From an uncultured Hellea sp. (GTDB lineage: Bacteria > Pseudomonadota > Alphaproteobacteria > Caulobacterales > Maricaulaceae), in NCBI GenBank assembly GCA_938007935.1, contig CALLMD010000019.1, positions 18,949 to 82,948 of the forward strand: a stretch of DNA of 64,000 bases, in the 5' to 3' direction. A program made the position numbers and the translations under genes. Positions 16,661 through 25,398 of this stretch are shown here, in pieces; the stretch's first letter is position 1, and every line of letters starts with the position of its first letter. The notes under the pieces are model-generated. The model worked only from the letters and a program-made list of their open reading frames with translations, was not told where the DNA came from and did no database searches.

Positions 16661-18428
16661 CACCGCCTCACGCAAAGTTACGGATCGCCAAAGGATAAAA
16701 CGCCTCTGGAGAGATTATATTTGGCCGCAAAAGGGAAAGCTCTTTGTGGCCATTTTCTTTATGGCGCTACTGGCGGCGGCTACGGCCGCCTATACATTTG
16801 TTGTCGGATATATTGTGGATGAAGCAAATAACTTAACCCAAGATTTGGACGCCATCACTAATGCCAAAAAATACGCCTATGCTATTCTGCCTATCCTTTT
16901 AGGCATCACGGCCCTGTCGGGAATTTCGAATTATATTCAGCGGATTTTATCAAACTCTATCGCGCTTAACGCTGTTGGTAAAATGCAAAAGCAAATGTTT
17001 AAATCCAGCCATGAGAGAGACTTTGCCAGCTTTTCAGATGAACCCACAGGTAACCTCATTTCCAAATTCACAAATGATGTCACCGTGATTTCAAACGCGC
17101 TTATTCGGACAATGTCTAACCTCATCGCGGCCTTGCTAACCGTGATATTTACCATCGCCGCCATGCTTTACCAAAACTGGCAGCTCTCTCTTGTTATGAC
17201 AGTTTTCTTGATTGCCTTCTGGCCGATTATCGTCATTTCAAAACGCATGCGCGGCAATGCCAATGAAGTGCAAGCCCATATCGGAACCATCACGTCAGAA
17301 CTCAAAGAAAGCTTTACAGGGGCGCGTATGGTCAAAGCTTACGGGCTTGAGAAAAATGAGAATAAGCGACTTGGTAAAAGTTTTGATGAGCGTATTCGCC
17401 TCTTTATGAAACTTGTCACCGAGCAAGCTCGTATTGACCCTATCCTCGAAATTTTAGGCGGTCTTGCCATAGCTGGCGTCGTGATTTTTGGCGTCTATCA
17501 AGTGACCAATGACGCCGCCAGCGCGGGCTCAATTGTCGCCGTGCTTACCGGCCTGCTTATCCTATCTCCCAAACTTCGCGCCCTTGGAACACTCAATAAT
17601 GTCATCCAAGAAGGGCTTGCCGCCCTAACCCGTATCTTTGCCGTCATTGATGAAACGACAACAATTATTGAGGCGAAAAACCCTCACATTTTGGCCGATA
17701 TTAAAGGTCATGTTAAATTCGAAGATGTGCATTTCAAATATCATGACGGCACACAGGCCTTAAACGGCGTCACCCTCGAAGCCAATCCCGGAGAGACCAT
17801 CGCCCTTGTCGGAGAATCAGGCGGCGGGAAATCCACGATTATAAACCTCGTCCCCAGACTGCATGATGTTAGCCAAGGCCGCGTTGATATTGACGGTCAT
17901 AATGCACGGGATGTTTCGATCAGTAGTTTACGCCGCGCGATTGCCCTCGTCTCCCAAAACGTGACCTTGTTTAATGATAGCGTCGCCGCAAATATTGGTT
18001 TTGGTGATCAAAAAGCCTCGCGTGAACAAATTATCAGCGCGGCCATAGCCGCAGATGCCCATGATTTTATCTCAAAACTGCCCCAAGGCTATGACACCAT
18101 ATTGGGTGAAGACGGCGATACCTTATCAGGCGGGCAGAAACAGCGGCTCTCCATCGCCCGCGCCATATTGCGCGATGCGCCTATTCTTTTGCTGGATGAA
18201 GCCACCTCAGCGCTCGACGCAGCTAGCGAGTCAAAAGTGCAAGCGGCGCTCGAAAAACTCTCCAAAGGCCGCACAACAATCGTCATCGCGCATAAACTCA
18301 GCACCGTTCAAAACGCCGATAAAATTTACGTGCTGGAAAAAGGGAAAGTCGTTGAGAGCGGCACGCATAAAAGCCTAAGCAAAAAACGTGGCGGGGCTTA
18401 TGCGACGCTACGGGAATTGCAGAGTTAA
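16620..18428 (+). CDS. MsbA-like lipid A ABC exporter (fused permease-ATPase)
   Basis: A homodimeric ABC half-transporter of about 602 residues. Six membrane helices occupy about residues 25-320. The nucleotide-binding domain has Walker A GESGGGKST (near 398), signature LSGGQKQRLS (near 501), Walker B ILLLDEATSALD (near 520) and the H-loop IVIAHKLST. The position between lipid A/Kdo genes supports flipping of lipid A-core across the inner membrane. The start is ATG 16620, overlapping the preceding gene by 41 bases; TTG 16653 is an alternative. In-frame codons continue upstream inside the previous gene. Confidence 0.9.
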   Translation: MSLLTPIKTASLANTASRKVTDRQRIKRLWRDYIWPQKGKLFVAIFFMALLAAATAAYTFVVGYIVDEANNLTQDLDAITNAKKYAYAILPILLGITALSGISNYIQRILSNSIALNAVGKMQKQMFKSSHERDFASFSDEPTGNLISKFTNDVTVISNALIRTMSNLIAALLTVIFTIAAMLYQNWQLSLVMTVFLIAFWPIIVISKRMRGNANEVQAHIGTITSELKESFTGARMVKAYGLEKNENKRLGKSFDERIRLFMKLVTEQARIDPILEILGGLAIAGVVIFGVYQVTNDAASAGSIVAVLTGLLILSPKLRALGTLNNVIQEGLAALTRIFAVIDETTTIIEAKNPHILADIKGHVKFEDVHFKYHDGTQALNGVTLEANPGETIALVGESGGGKSTIINLVPRLHDVSQGRVDIDGHNARDVSISSLRRAIALVSQNVTLFNDSVAANIGFGDQKASREQIISAAIAADAHDFISKLPQGYDTILGEDGDTLSGGQKQRLSIARAILRDAPILLLDEATSALDAASESKVQAALEKLSKGRTTIVIAHKLSTVQNADKIYVLEKGKVVESGTHKSLSKKRGGAYATLRELQS

Positions 18429-19088
18429 TCACTCCCGCCGTAAAATCAGTTCCGTGACAGGATTACCCGACCATTGCGCCATAAAGCGGGCCTTCACATC
18501 GGCAGGGTCATAGACGGTTTCGACCCAATCTATGAAATTAATATCATGGTCTTTGGTATATTTCAGATAGTCGTTGAAAAAGAAATCTAGCATGCCCGTC
18601 TTGCCTTGTCTGACATGCAGATATTTAAAGCTGAGCTGATCCATCGCCTCTTCAATGCTATCGCCCATATGGAAATGCCGATAAAGCACGCCCATAATGC
18701 CCGTCCGGTCCGCGCCAGATTTACAGTGCATGACAGCGGGATATTCAATGGATTCAAAAAGCTCTTTGGCAGCGCGGATTTTTTCAGGCGTATGGGTATC
18801 GCGGCTATAGACCCGAAAATCGATCATCTTAATGCCGTGAGCGGCGCAAGCTTCTTGTTCAAGTAGGTAAAAGCCTTTCGGGCTGTCCCCGCGCAGGTTG
18901 ATATTGGTTTTAATCCCCATTTTTGCCCATTCGGCAATCCGTTTCGGCGAAGGCTGGTTCTCGCGAAACATCCTGCCGCCAATATCATGATGATTAGCGA
19001 AACGTACGCGCAAAAAGCCATGATCGCCCCAAGTGAGGTCACGATAAGCCTGCTTTCTATCAGCTGGGTTGTTGAGGTCTAACGCCAT
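18429..19088 (-). CDS. Dual-specificity/tyrosine-phosphatase-like protein
   Basis: A 219-residue protein with the CX5R phosphatase loop, MHCKSGADRTG, near residue 122, preceded by a family core (IKTNINLRGDSP). The C-terminal half (FFNDYLKYTKDHDINFIDW) is of unknown role. It is the only leftward gene within the rightward lipid A run. Its ATG (19088) and the ATG of the next rightward gene (19096) are 7 bases apart, so the two must have interleaved promoters or the rightward gene is read from upstream. Substrate unknown; PTP-like enzymes in this setting may act on lipid or sugar phosphates. Confidence 0.85.
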   Translation of the reverse strand: MALDLNNPADRKQAYRDLTWGDHGFLRVRFANHHDIGGRMFRENQPSPKRIAEWAKMGIKTNINLRGDSPKGFYLLEQEACAAHGIKMIDFRVYSRDTHTPEKIRAAKELFESIEYPAVMHCKSGADRTGIMGVLYRHFHMGDSIEEAMDQLSFKYLHVRQGKTGMLDFFFNDYLKYTKDHDINFIDWVETVYDPADVKARFMAQWSGNPVTELILRRE

Positions 19089-19095
19089 CTATCCT

Positions 19096-19860
19096 ATGTC
19101 CAATGTTCGGCAACGCATAACAGGGAGGCCGCAAGTGTTCAAACGCTTCATGCGGTCAAAAGCCGTACAAATTTCATTAGGATGGCTCGTTGCCGCCTAT
19201 ATGAGCTTGGTAAAATATACCACGCGCTGGGATATTGAGCGCGCAGATCAGGTCGAGCCCATTATTAACGGCGGAAACGGTGTCATTGCCCTCGTCTGGC
19301 ATTCCAGATTTATGATGTTAACTTCGGCTTGGAAAAAGCACTATCAAATGCCGTATGTGCTTATTTCACGTTCGCGCGATGGCGATATTGTTGCCCATAC
19401 AAGCCATTTTCTGGGCTTAAAAACAATACGCGGCTCGACAAAAAAGGCGGCCAAAGGCCATATGAGCGCCAAAGCCAAAGGCGGGGCCAAAGCCAGCCTT
19501 GATATTGTGACTGCCCTTGAAAATAAAGGCTGCATTGTGGTGACGCCAGACGGCCCGCGCGGCCCAAGACAGCGCCTAGGTGACGGCCCGCTTCGTCTCG
19601 CGCGGCTAACAGGCGCCCCGCTCATGCCCTGCACCTTTGCGATCAGAAACAGGAAAATATTTAACTCCTGGGATCGCTTTGTGCTTCCCTTGCCCTTTGG
19701 CAAAGGTAAAATCATTTGGGGAACCCCCATCACGATACCAAGCGATATGGATGATCAAAAACTGGAACACATACGTGAACGCATCGAATCTGAAATGAAT
19801 ATATTTTTAGCTGATGCTGACCGCGCCATGGGCCACACACCGATTGAGCCCGCGACATGA
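19096..19860 (+). CDS. DUF374 lysophospholipid acyltransferase-like protein
   Basis: A 254-residue membrane-associated protein of the DUF374 family, a relative of PlsC-type acyltransferases found next to waaA in many alphaproteobacteria. Visible motifs are ALVWHSRFMML (near residue 65), ISRSRDGDIV, TIRGSTKKAAKG and TPDGPRGPRQ, corresponding to the acyltransferase HxxxxD-like, GSS and PDGPRGP blocks. One hydrophobic segment lies near residues 25-40. The frame can extend to 19069, but ATG 19096 avoids overlap with the divergent gene. Its ATGA overlap with waaA shows coupling. It probably modifies lipid A or a precursor; exact reaction not established. Confidence 0.87.
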   Translation: MSNVRQRITGRPQVFKRFMRSKAVQISLGWLVAAYMSLVKYTTRWDIERADQVEPIINGGNGVIALVWHSRFMMLTSAWKKHYQMPYVLISRSRDGDIVAHTSHFLGLKTIRGSTKKAAKGHMSAKAKGGAKASLDIVTALENKGCIVVTPDGPRGPRQRLGDGPLRLARLTGAPLMPCTFAIRNRKIFNSWDRFVLPLPFGKGKIIWGTPITIPSDMDDQKLEHIRERIESEMNIFLADADRAMGHTPIEPAT

Positions 19861-21143
19861 ACGAAACAGGATTAATACGCGCCTATTCTGGGGCAACGCG
19901 GCTTCTTGCGCCAGCGCTTCCGCTATGGCTGAAACGGCGCGCGCTGAAAGGGAAAGAAGACTCCGACAGGCAAAGTGAGCGGTTTGGAGAGGCCACCATC
20001 GCAAGACCCACAGGGCAGCTTTTTTGGATGCACGGGGCCAGTGTTGGCGAAACCACAATGCTACTCCCCCTCATCCATAAATTGCTCGATGCATATCCCG
20101 CTGCCCATATATTAGTGACAAGCGGCACAGTCACCTCAGCGGAGCTTATGGCAAAACGCCTGCCCGAACGCGCCTTACATCAATATGTACCGCTCGATAC
20201 CCCCAAAGCGGTCGATGCATTTTTAGAGTTCTGGAAACCGGACCTCGCCTTTTGGGCCGAGTCTGAAATATGGCCGAACCTGATTAAGCAAACCCATACT
20301 CGAAATATTCCTATGGTGCTGATTAATGCGCGCATGTCGGCAAAATCAATTCAAAGCTGGGCTAAACGCCAATCAAGCGCGCAAGCACTCTTTGGCTGTT
20401 TCAATCTTATCCTTGCGGCAAATGAAGAGACGGCAAATGGCTTAACATGGCTGCTGGGCCAAGAGGTCGAGAGTGTCGGTAACCTCAAAGACGCCGCCCC
20501 AAAACTCCCCGTAAACGGGGCCGAATTAAAAAAGCTAAAAACGCAAATTGGCAAGCGCCCTGTTTGGTGCGCGGCCAGTACTCATAAAGGCGAAGAACCG
20601 CTTATTCTCGCGGCCCATGCAGACATCAAAAAACAACATCCTGATGCGCTGCTTATCTTAGCCGTGCGTCACCCAGAGCGCCGCGCCGAAGTCACCCCGA
20701 TGCTCTCTGACACAAATTATGTGACGCGGTCTGAAGGCGACAATATTACCAAAGATACCTCTATATACCTATTTGATACAATCGGAGAAATGGGCCTAGC
20801 TTACGGGCTTTCAGATGTCAGTTTTGTCTGCGGTTCACTCATTGAGGGGCTGATGGGGCATAACCCGTTAGAGCCCGCAAGGTTTAAAAACGCGGTTTTG
20901 ACTGGCGCGCATATTGCCAGCTTTGCAGATAGTTACATGCAGATGTTTGCATTTGACGCGGCGCGGCGTATCTTGGCCCCGAATATGGTAGGACCTGCTG
21001 TGAAAGATTTACTCTCTGATCCAGACACATTAGCCGAGCAACAACGCTTGGCCTATGAATTTGCGCTCAGCCGCGATGCCGTCTTAGATTATGTCTGGGA
21101 CAGCTTAAGCCCTATATTGCCAAGCAAGGGGCGACGCGCATGA
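19857..21143 (+). CDS. waaA: 3-deoxy-D-manno-octulosonic acid transferase WaaA (KdtA)
   Basis: A 428-residue GT30 enzyme that adds Kdo from CMP-Kdo to lipid IVA on the inner membrane face. Family blocks are visible: FWMHGASVGE (near residue 60), ILVTSGTVTSAEL, WAESEIWPNLI, INARMSAKS, WCAASTHKGEE, AVRHPERR, and GHNPLEPA near the C-terminus. An N-terminal hydrophobic anchor is short. ATG overlaps the DUF374 stop (ATGA), as does the downstream lpxK start. No Kdo synthesis genes are nearby except a KdsC-like phosphatase in the polysaccharide cluster. Confidence 0.95.
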   Translation: MNETGLIRAYSGATRLLAPALPLWLKRRALKGKEDSDRQSERFGEATIARPTGQLFWMHGASVGETTMLLPLIHKLLDAYPAAHILVTSGTVTSAELMAKRLPERALHQYVPLDTPKAVDAFLEFWKPDLAFWAESEIWPNLIKQTHTRNIPMVLINARMSAKSIQSWAKRQSSAQALFGCFNLILAANEETANGLTWLLGQEVESVGNLKDAAPKLPVNGAELKKLKTQIGKRPVWCAASTHKGEEPLILAAHADIKKQHPDALLILAVRHPERRAEVTPMLSDTNYVTRSEGDNITKDTSIYLFDTIGEMGLAYGLSDVSFVCGSLIEGLMGHNPLEPARFKNAVLTGAHIASFADSYMQMFAFDAARRILAPNMVGPAVKDLLSDPDTLAEQQRLAYEFALSRDAVLDYVWDSLSPILPSKGRRA

Positions 21144-22144
21144 GACCGCCTGAATTTTGGAACCACCGCCACGGCAGAGACGCCGCGCCCATGATGCGCG
21201 CGCTCTTATCGCCCATTAGCTGGATTTACGGCTGGGCCGCGGCAAGGCGCATAAAAACCACGGAGAGCTATGATGTGGGCCTGCCCGTAATCTGCGTGGG
21301 TAATGCAACGATGGGCGGCACAGGTAAAACGCCCGTTGCGATATATTTGCTCAAAAGCTTCCGCCGCCTTGGCATAGAGGTTGTCGGGCTCACACGCGGA
21401 TATGGCGGCCAAGAAAAAGGCCCTATGCCTGTTCATCAAAATCATACAGCCCAAGATGTTGGCGACGAGCCTTTATTGCTCGCCCGTCACGCCCCTGTTT
21501 GGGTCAGCGCAGGCCGTGATGACGGCGCAAGAGCGGCGCGTAGTCATGGGGCCAAAGTCATCGTCATGGATGATGGGCACCAGAACCCGCAGCTTCAAAA
21601 AACGCTCTCCTTACTTGTCGTGGACGCTGAAATGGGATTTGGGAATGGCTGCGTCTTTCCCGCTGGCCCCCTAAGAGAAAAGCTCGCGCCCTCACTTGAG
21701 CGCGCGGATGCTGTGATTTTGATGAAGCCCTCGCCCGATTTTGAAATAGATGAGCATTTAACCGCCCAGCTTAAAGGCCATGTTGTGATACCGGCTTATC
21801 TGGCCCCGTCCGCGCCGCCGCCCAAAGGAAAACTTTATGCCTTTGCCGGTATTGGGCGGCCAAATAAATTCTTCGATAGTCTGCGCCGTCACGGCGGAGA
21901 TATTGTCGAAGAAATGCCATATGCCGATCATTATAAATATAAAGATGAGGATATTGAGAGCCTCTTTCTTCTGGCCTCTGAATATGAAGCTTCGCTCATC
22001 ACAACGGAAAAAGACTATGTCCGCCTGCCCAAGGGCTACCGCAAAGGCGTTCATACATGGCCTGTTTCCGTTGTCTTTGAAGACGAGCTCACCTTACGCC
22101 ATTTGCTGCATCCCATCATCGAACAGGTAAAGCCTAAAAAATGA
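21140..22144 (+). CDS. lpxK: Tetraacyldisaccharide 4'-kinase LpxK
   Basis: A 334-residue inner-membrane kinase that phosphorylates the 4' position of the lipid A disaccharide. The P-loop variant GNATMGGTGKTPV lies near residue 54, followed by LTRGYGG, GDEPLLLARH, VIVMDDGHQNP and VFPAGPLREK, all family blocks. It is coupled to waaA and to the following acyltransferase by ATGA overlaps, giving a lipid A-finishing block. Confidence 0.95.
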   Translation: MRPPEFWNHRHGRDAAPMMRALLSPISWIYGWAAARRIKTTESYDVGLPVICVGNATMGGTGKTPVAIYLLKSFRRLGIEVVGLTRGYGGQEKGPMPVHQNHTAQDVGDEPLLLARHAPVWVSAGRDDGARAARSHGAKVIVMDDGHQNPQLQKTLSLLVVDAEMGFGNGCVFPAGPLREKLAPSLERADAVILMKPSPDFEIDEHLTAQLKGHVVIPAYLAPSAPPPKGKLYAFAGIGRPNKFFDSLRRHGGDIVEEMPYADHYKYKDEDIESLFLLASEYEASLITTEKDYVRLPKGYRKGVHTWPVSVVFEDELTLRHLLHPIIEQVKPKK

Positions 22145-23028
22145 CATTTGGTCAAAAGCTAATCTGGCGGCTTGAAGCTCTGGCCTATGATCTTTTAAGC
22201 CTGATCTTAAAACTCTTTCCGTTTAAAGCTATTTCAGCCTTTGGCGGTTGGCTCTTACGCATAATCGGGCCGCTTAGCAGTAAGCATCACATTGCTAAAA
22301 CGAGCATGAGTATTGCCTTCCCAGATAAATCCGAGGCGGAGCTTAAAACGCTACTACGCCAGCAATGGGATAATATCGGCAGGACATTTGCCGAATTTCC
22401 CGTGACCCACCGCGTTAAAGCCTATGAAGGCAATCAAGTCACAATAAAAGGTTTGGATATTTTCAAAGCCAATGCGCCCGCCATCATCGTGACGGGTCAT
22501 TTTGCGAATTGGGAAATTATGGCAGCGGTACTGACGCAGTCAGGGCTGCCCGTACGCATTACCTACCGCAAAATCAATAATCCCTATATTGACGCTCGCG
22601 TTCGCAAACAGCGAGAGAAATATGGTACAAAATTCCTCATCCAAAAGTCGACGCATAAGGGCGGACGAGAATTACTTGAGGCCTTAAAAAATAATGAGAG
22701 CGTGGCACTCCTTAATGATCAAAAATTTAACAGCGGCATATCAGTCCCATTTTTCGGCAAGGATGCCATGACAGCCCAAGGCGCAACGCGACTAGCTCTT
22801 AAAACGGGCAGATCCTTACTTCCCATGGCGGTAAGCCGTGAAAAATCATACTTCATCGTGACATTTTATAAACCGCTTCAATTGGAAAATTCCGGCAACC
22901 GAGAAGCTGATGTACTGGCTGGTGTGAAACAGGTCTCAGAATTTATCGAAAATAGAATAAAAGAAAATCCCGCCCAATGGTTTTGGGTCCATCGCAGATG
23001 GCCGAAAAAGCATTATCAAAGCCTCTGA
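22141..23028 (+). CDS. lpxL: Lipid A biosynthesis lauroyl/myristoyl acyltransferase (LpxL/HtrB family)
   Basis: A 295-residue late acyltransferase of lipid A. One N-terminal membrane segment is followed by the catalytic TGHFANWE (H(x)4E near residue 120) and LLNDQKFNSGISVPFFG, in the family order, with WFWVHRRW near the end. It follows lpxK with an ATGA overlap and ends the operon. It is convergent with the polysaccharide cluster (stop to stop 12 bases apart). Whether it is functionally LpxL- or LpxM-type cannot be told from the sequence. Confidence 0.92.
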   Translation: MTFGQKLIWRLEALAYDLLSLILKLFPFKAISAFGGWLLRIIGPLSSKHHIAKTSMSIAFPDKSEAELKTLLRQQWDNIGRTFAEFPVTHRVKAYEGNQVTIKGLDIFKANAPAIIVTGHFANWEIMAAVLTQSGLPVRITYRKINNPYIDARVRKQREKYGTKFLIQKSTHKGGRELLEALKNNESVALLNDQKFNSGISVPFFGKDAMTAQGATRLALKTGRSLLPMAVSREKSYFIVTFYKPLQLENSGNREADVLAGVKQVSEFIENRIKENPAQWFWVHRRWPKKHYQSL

Positions 23029-23040
23029 CTAGTCATGTCA

Positions 23041-25344
23041 TTAATCGGATAATTGCTTACGAAATTCTTCCAAACTTTGATTAGATTGCTCTAGGCGGTG
23101 CCTCAATGACGAAACAACATCGTTTTTTGTTGTTAACATCTGTTTAAGGGCCTGGTTCGTTTCCCGCAGCTCGCTCGCACGGGACTCACTTTTTGATATT
23201 TGTGTCTTAAGTTTAGCCGATTTAGATTTTACCATATCCTTGAGAGTTTTATTCTCCTTTTTCAACTCAACTATTTTTTCTTGGGATTTTGTCACGTCTG
23301 CTTTGGACGTACTCAGCATCTTCTCAAATGACGCTTTTATACCGGCTTGCTCGCTCGCACGAGATTCACTTTTCGATATTTGCGCCTTAAGTTTAGATTC
23401 TGCTTTCGACAGCTGATTGCGAAACTCGTCTAAGCTCGCATTCGCTTGAGCTAATTTTTCGCGGACCGTACGTACATCAGTGGACTTTGACTCAACCATA
23501 TCCTTGAGAGTTTTATTCTCCTTTTTCAATTCAACTATTTTTTCTTGGGATTTTGTTACGTCTGCTTTGGACGCATTTAGCATGTTCTCAAATGACGCTT
23601 TTATATCAGCTTGCTCGCTCGCGCGGGACTCACTCTTCGATATTTGTGTCTTAAGTTTAGATTCTGCTTTCGACAGCTGATTGCGAAACTCCTCTAAGCT
23701 CGCATTCGCTTGATTTAATTTTTCGCCGAGCGCTCGCACATCAGTTGATTTTGACTTTACCATATCTTTGAGAGTTTTATTCTCCTTTTTCAACTCAGCT
23801 ATTTTTTCTTGGGATTTTGTTACATCCGCTTTGGACGCATTTAGCATCTTCTCAAATGACGCTTTTATATCAGCTTGCTCGCTTGCACGGGATTTGCCCT
23901 TCGATATTTGCGCCTTAAGTTTAGATTCTGCTTTCGATAGCTGATTGCGAAACTCGTCTAAGCTCGCATTCGCTTGATTTAATTTTTCGCCGAGCGCTCG
24001 CACATCGGTCGATTTTGACTTTACCATGTCTTTGAGAGTTTCATTCTCCTTTTTCAACTCTACTATTTTTGCTTGGGATTTTGTTACATCCGCTTTGGAC
24101 GCATTTAGCATCTTCTCAAATGCTTCATTTTTTTCTTTAGACAGCTTTAATTGTTTCTCTAAAGCTTCATTTTCTTTTTTGGCTGTAACTTTTTCCTTTT
24201 GGAATACCTCTAATTTATTTTTAATCTGCACGTCTATTGTTTGATCAACAGAATCTAGCCCCCATTTGGCGGCGATGTTTTCCATTGCGCCTTTGGTTTG
24301 ACGATAAGCTTTCAGTCTTTCCAGAAAATAACAAGCTAGATTAACATCCTGCTTTTCAATTAAGTGATCTGGAGTAGACTTTAAGCTGGCGCAGAAATTA
24401 TTATACCAATCACAACTTGGCCTAGCTAAAATTAAAGTTCCTGAAAAGTTCTTTGGGATTTCATTTATCCCCTCAATAACAGTAATTTTTTTGTCCGCAA
24501 ATAAGTGAAGGTTAAACCCATTCTCGAGTAAAAACTTTAGTTGCGTAGTTACATTTTTCTTCCCATTACGTGTTAAATTCTTATGACTATACTCTAAGGA
24601 AATGAGTAAGTTGGGTGAATTAGTAATTAAGTTTAACGCACCTGCGATTACGTCACCTTCATGCCCTTCTACATCAATTTTCAGAAAATCGATACTTCCA
24701 AGAGATTGAACTATACGATTGTCATCAAGGGTGGTTACGTTGACAGATATTTTGCGATCTAAACTAGAGCGCTTCGTGTCATGAAACCCACTAAACGCGC
24801 TATCTTTAGCAATAAAAAAAGCTGACGTCCCGACTTTTGCGCCAACAGCATCAGATATCAATGTTACCCGATTTTCGTAACCATTTGCCTCAATGTTACT
24901 TACGCATAAATCATGCGCTGAAGGATGAGGTTCAAAAGCAACAACTTTACTCTCTGGCCCTCCAACATGAGCAGCATGTAAAGCGAATAAACCAAAATTC
25001 GCTCCAACATCTATTACACTACATTTTTCAGGTAAAGACATTGCGAGCGCATTTAAAAGAGGAGCTTCATTAAAATACCCGGCATTAAATTCCGCGCCAA
25101 ATATATCTCCAAGATCGACCGAGAACTTTAAACCATTATACAAGTAAGTTTCGTTAGTTTTTTTAGTGCCTTGCGGATAATTATTTCTCAAGTCTTCACG
25201 TAATATAATGCTCAATTCCCCAATAAGTTCAGGGGTAGGAAGTTCATTTAGTATCTTAAAAAGGTGATGTAGCGTAAAGTTTTCAGGAGCCTGTTTCAGG
25301 GCAAATGGAGACCGTAAAATTTTATGACTTAACTTTTTATCAAC
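23041..25344 (-). CDS. FkbM-family methyltransferase with long repetitive coiled-coil tail
   Basis: Residues 1 to about 330 hold an FkbM-type AdoMet methyltransferase: VIDVGANFGLFAL (near 108), VVAFEPHPSAH and FLKIDVEGHEGDV (near 218). From about residue 365 to the end (767) the chain is Lys/Glu/Ser-rich coiled coil, including four 88-residue repeats. FkbM enzymes methylate sugar hydroxyls. The tail could tether the enzyme or act as a length ruler, as coiled coils do in some O-antigen chain terminators (WbdD); that role is inference. ATG 25344 (GGAA upstream) is preferred over an upstream codon at 25386. It is the last gene of the leftward polysaccharide run. Confidence 0.85.
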   Translation of the reverse strand, partial: VDKKLSHKILRSPFALKQAPENFTLHHLFKILNELPTPELIGELSIILREDLRNNYPQGTKKTNETYLYNGLKFSVDLGDIFGAEFNAGYFNEAPLLNALAMSLPEKCSVIDVGANFGLFALHAAHVGGPESKVVAFEPHPSAHDLCVSNIEANGYENRVTLISDAVGAKVGTSAFFIAKDSAFSGFHDTKRSSLDRKISVNVTTLDDNRIVQSLGSIDFLKIDVEGHEGDVIAGALNLITNSPNLLISLEYSHKNLTRNGKKNVTTQLKFLLENGFNLHLFADKKITVIEGINEIPKNFSGTLILARPSCDWYNNFCASLKSTPDHLIEKQDVNLACYFLERLKAYRQTKGAMENIAAKWGLDSVDQTIDVQIKNKLEVFQKEKVTAKKENEALEKQLKLSKEKNEAFEKMLNASKADVTKSQAKIVELKKENETLKDMVKSKSTDVRALGEKLNQANASLDEFRNQLSKAESKLKAQISKGKSRASEQADIKASFEKMLNASKADVTKSQEKIAELKKENKTLKDMVKSKSTDVRALGEKLNQANASLEEFRNQLSKAESKLKTQISKSESRASEQADIKASFENMLNASKADVTKSQEKIVELKKENKTLKDMVESKSTDVRTVREKLAQANASLDEFRNQLSKAESKLKAQISKSESRASEQAGIKASFEKMLSTSKADVTKSQEKIVELKKENKTLKDMVKSKSAKLKTQISKSESRASELRETNQALKQMLTTKNDVVSSLRHRLEQSNQSLEEFRKQLSD
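23160..24120 (-). repeat. Four 264-bp in-frame tandem repeats encoding coiled coil
   Basis: The segment starting FEKMLNASKADVTKSQ recurs with an exact 264-base period; anchors lie at 24105, 23841, 23577 and 23313. Three copies are complete. The fourth lacks about 28 residues of its middle, then continues with the same Lys/Ser-rich end. Copies are very similar in DNA as well as protein, so copy number could change by recombination. Confidence 0.9.
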
Positions 25345-25398
25345 CATTAGAAATTTCCAAATTAAACCGCATTGTTCACAATACAACTCAATTACTGT

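Noticed and set aside
23160..24120. Regular repeats considered as CRISPR
   Set aside because: Units are 264 bases, contiguous, in frame and coding for coiled coil; there are no spacers.
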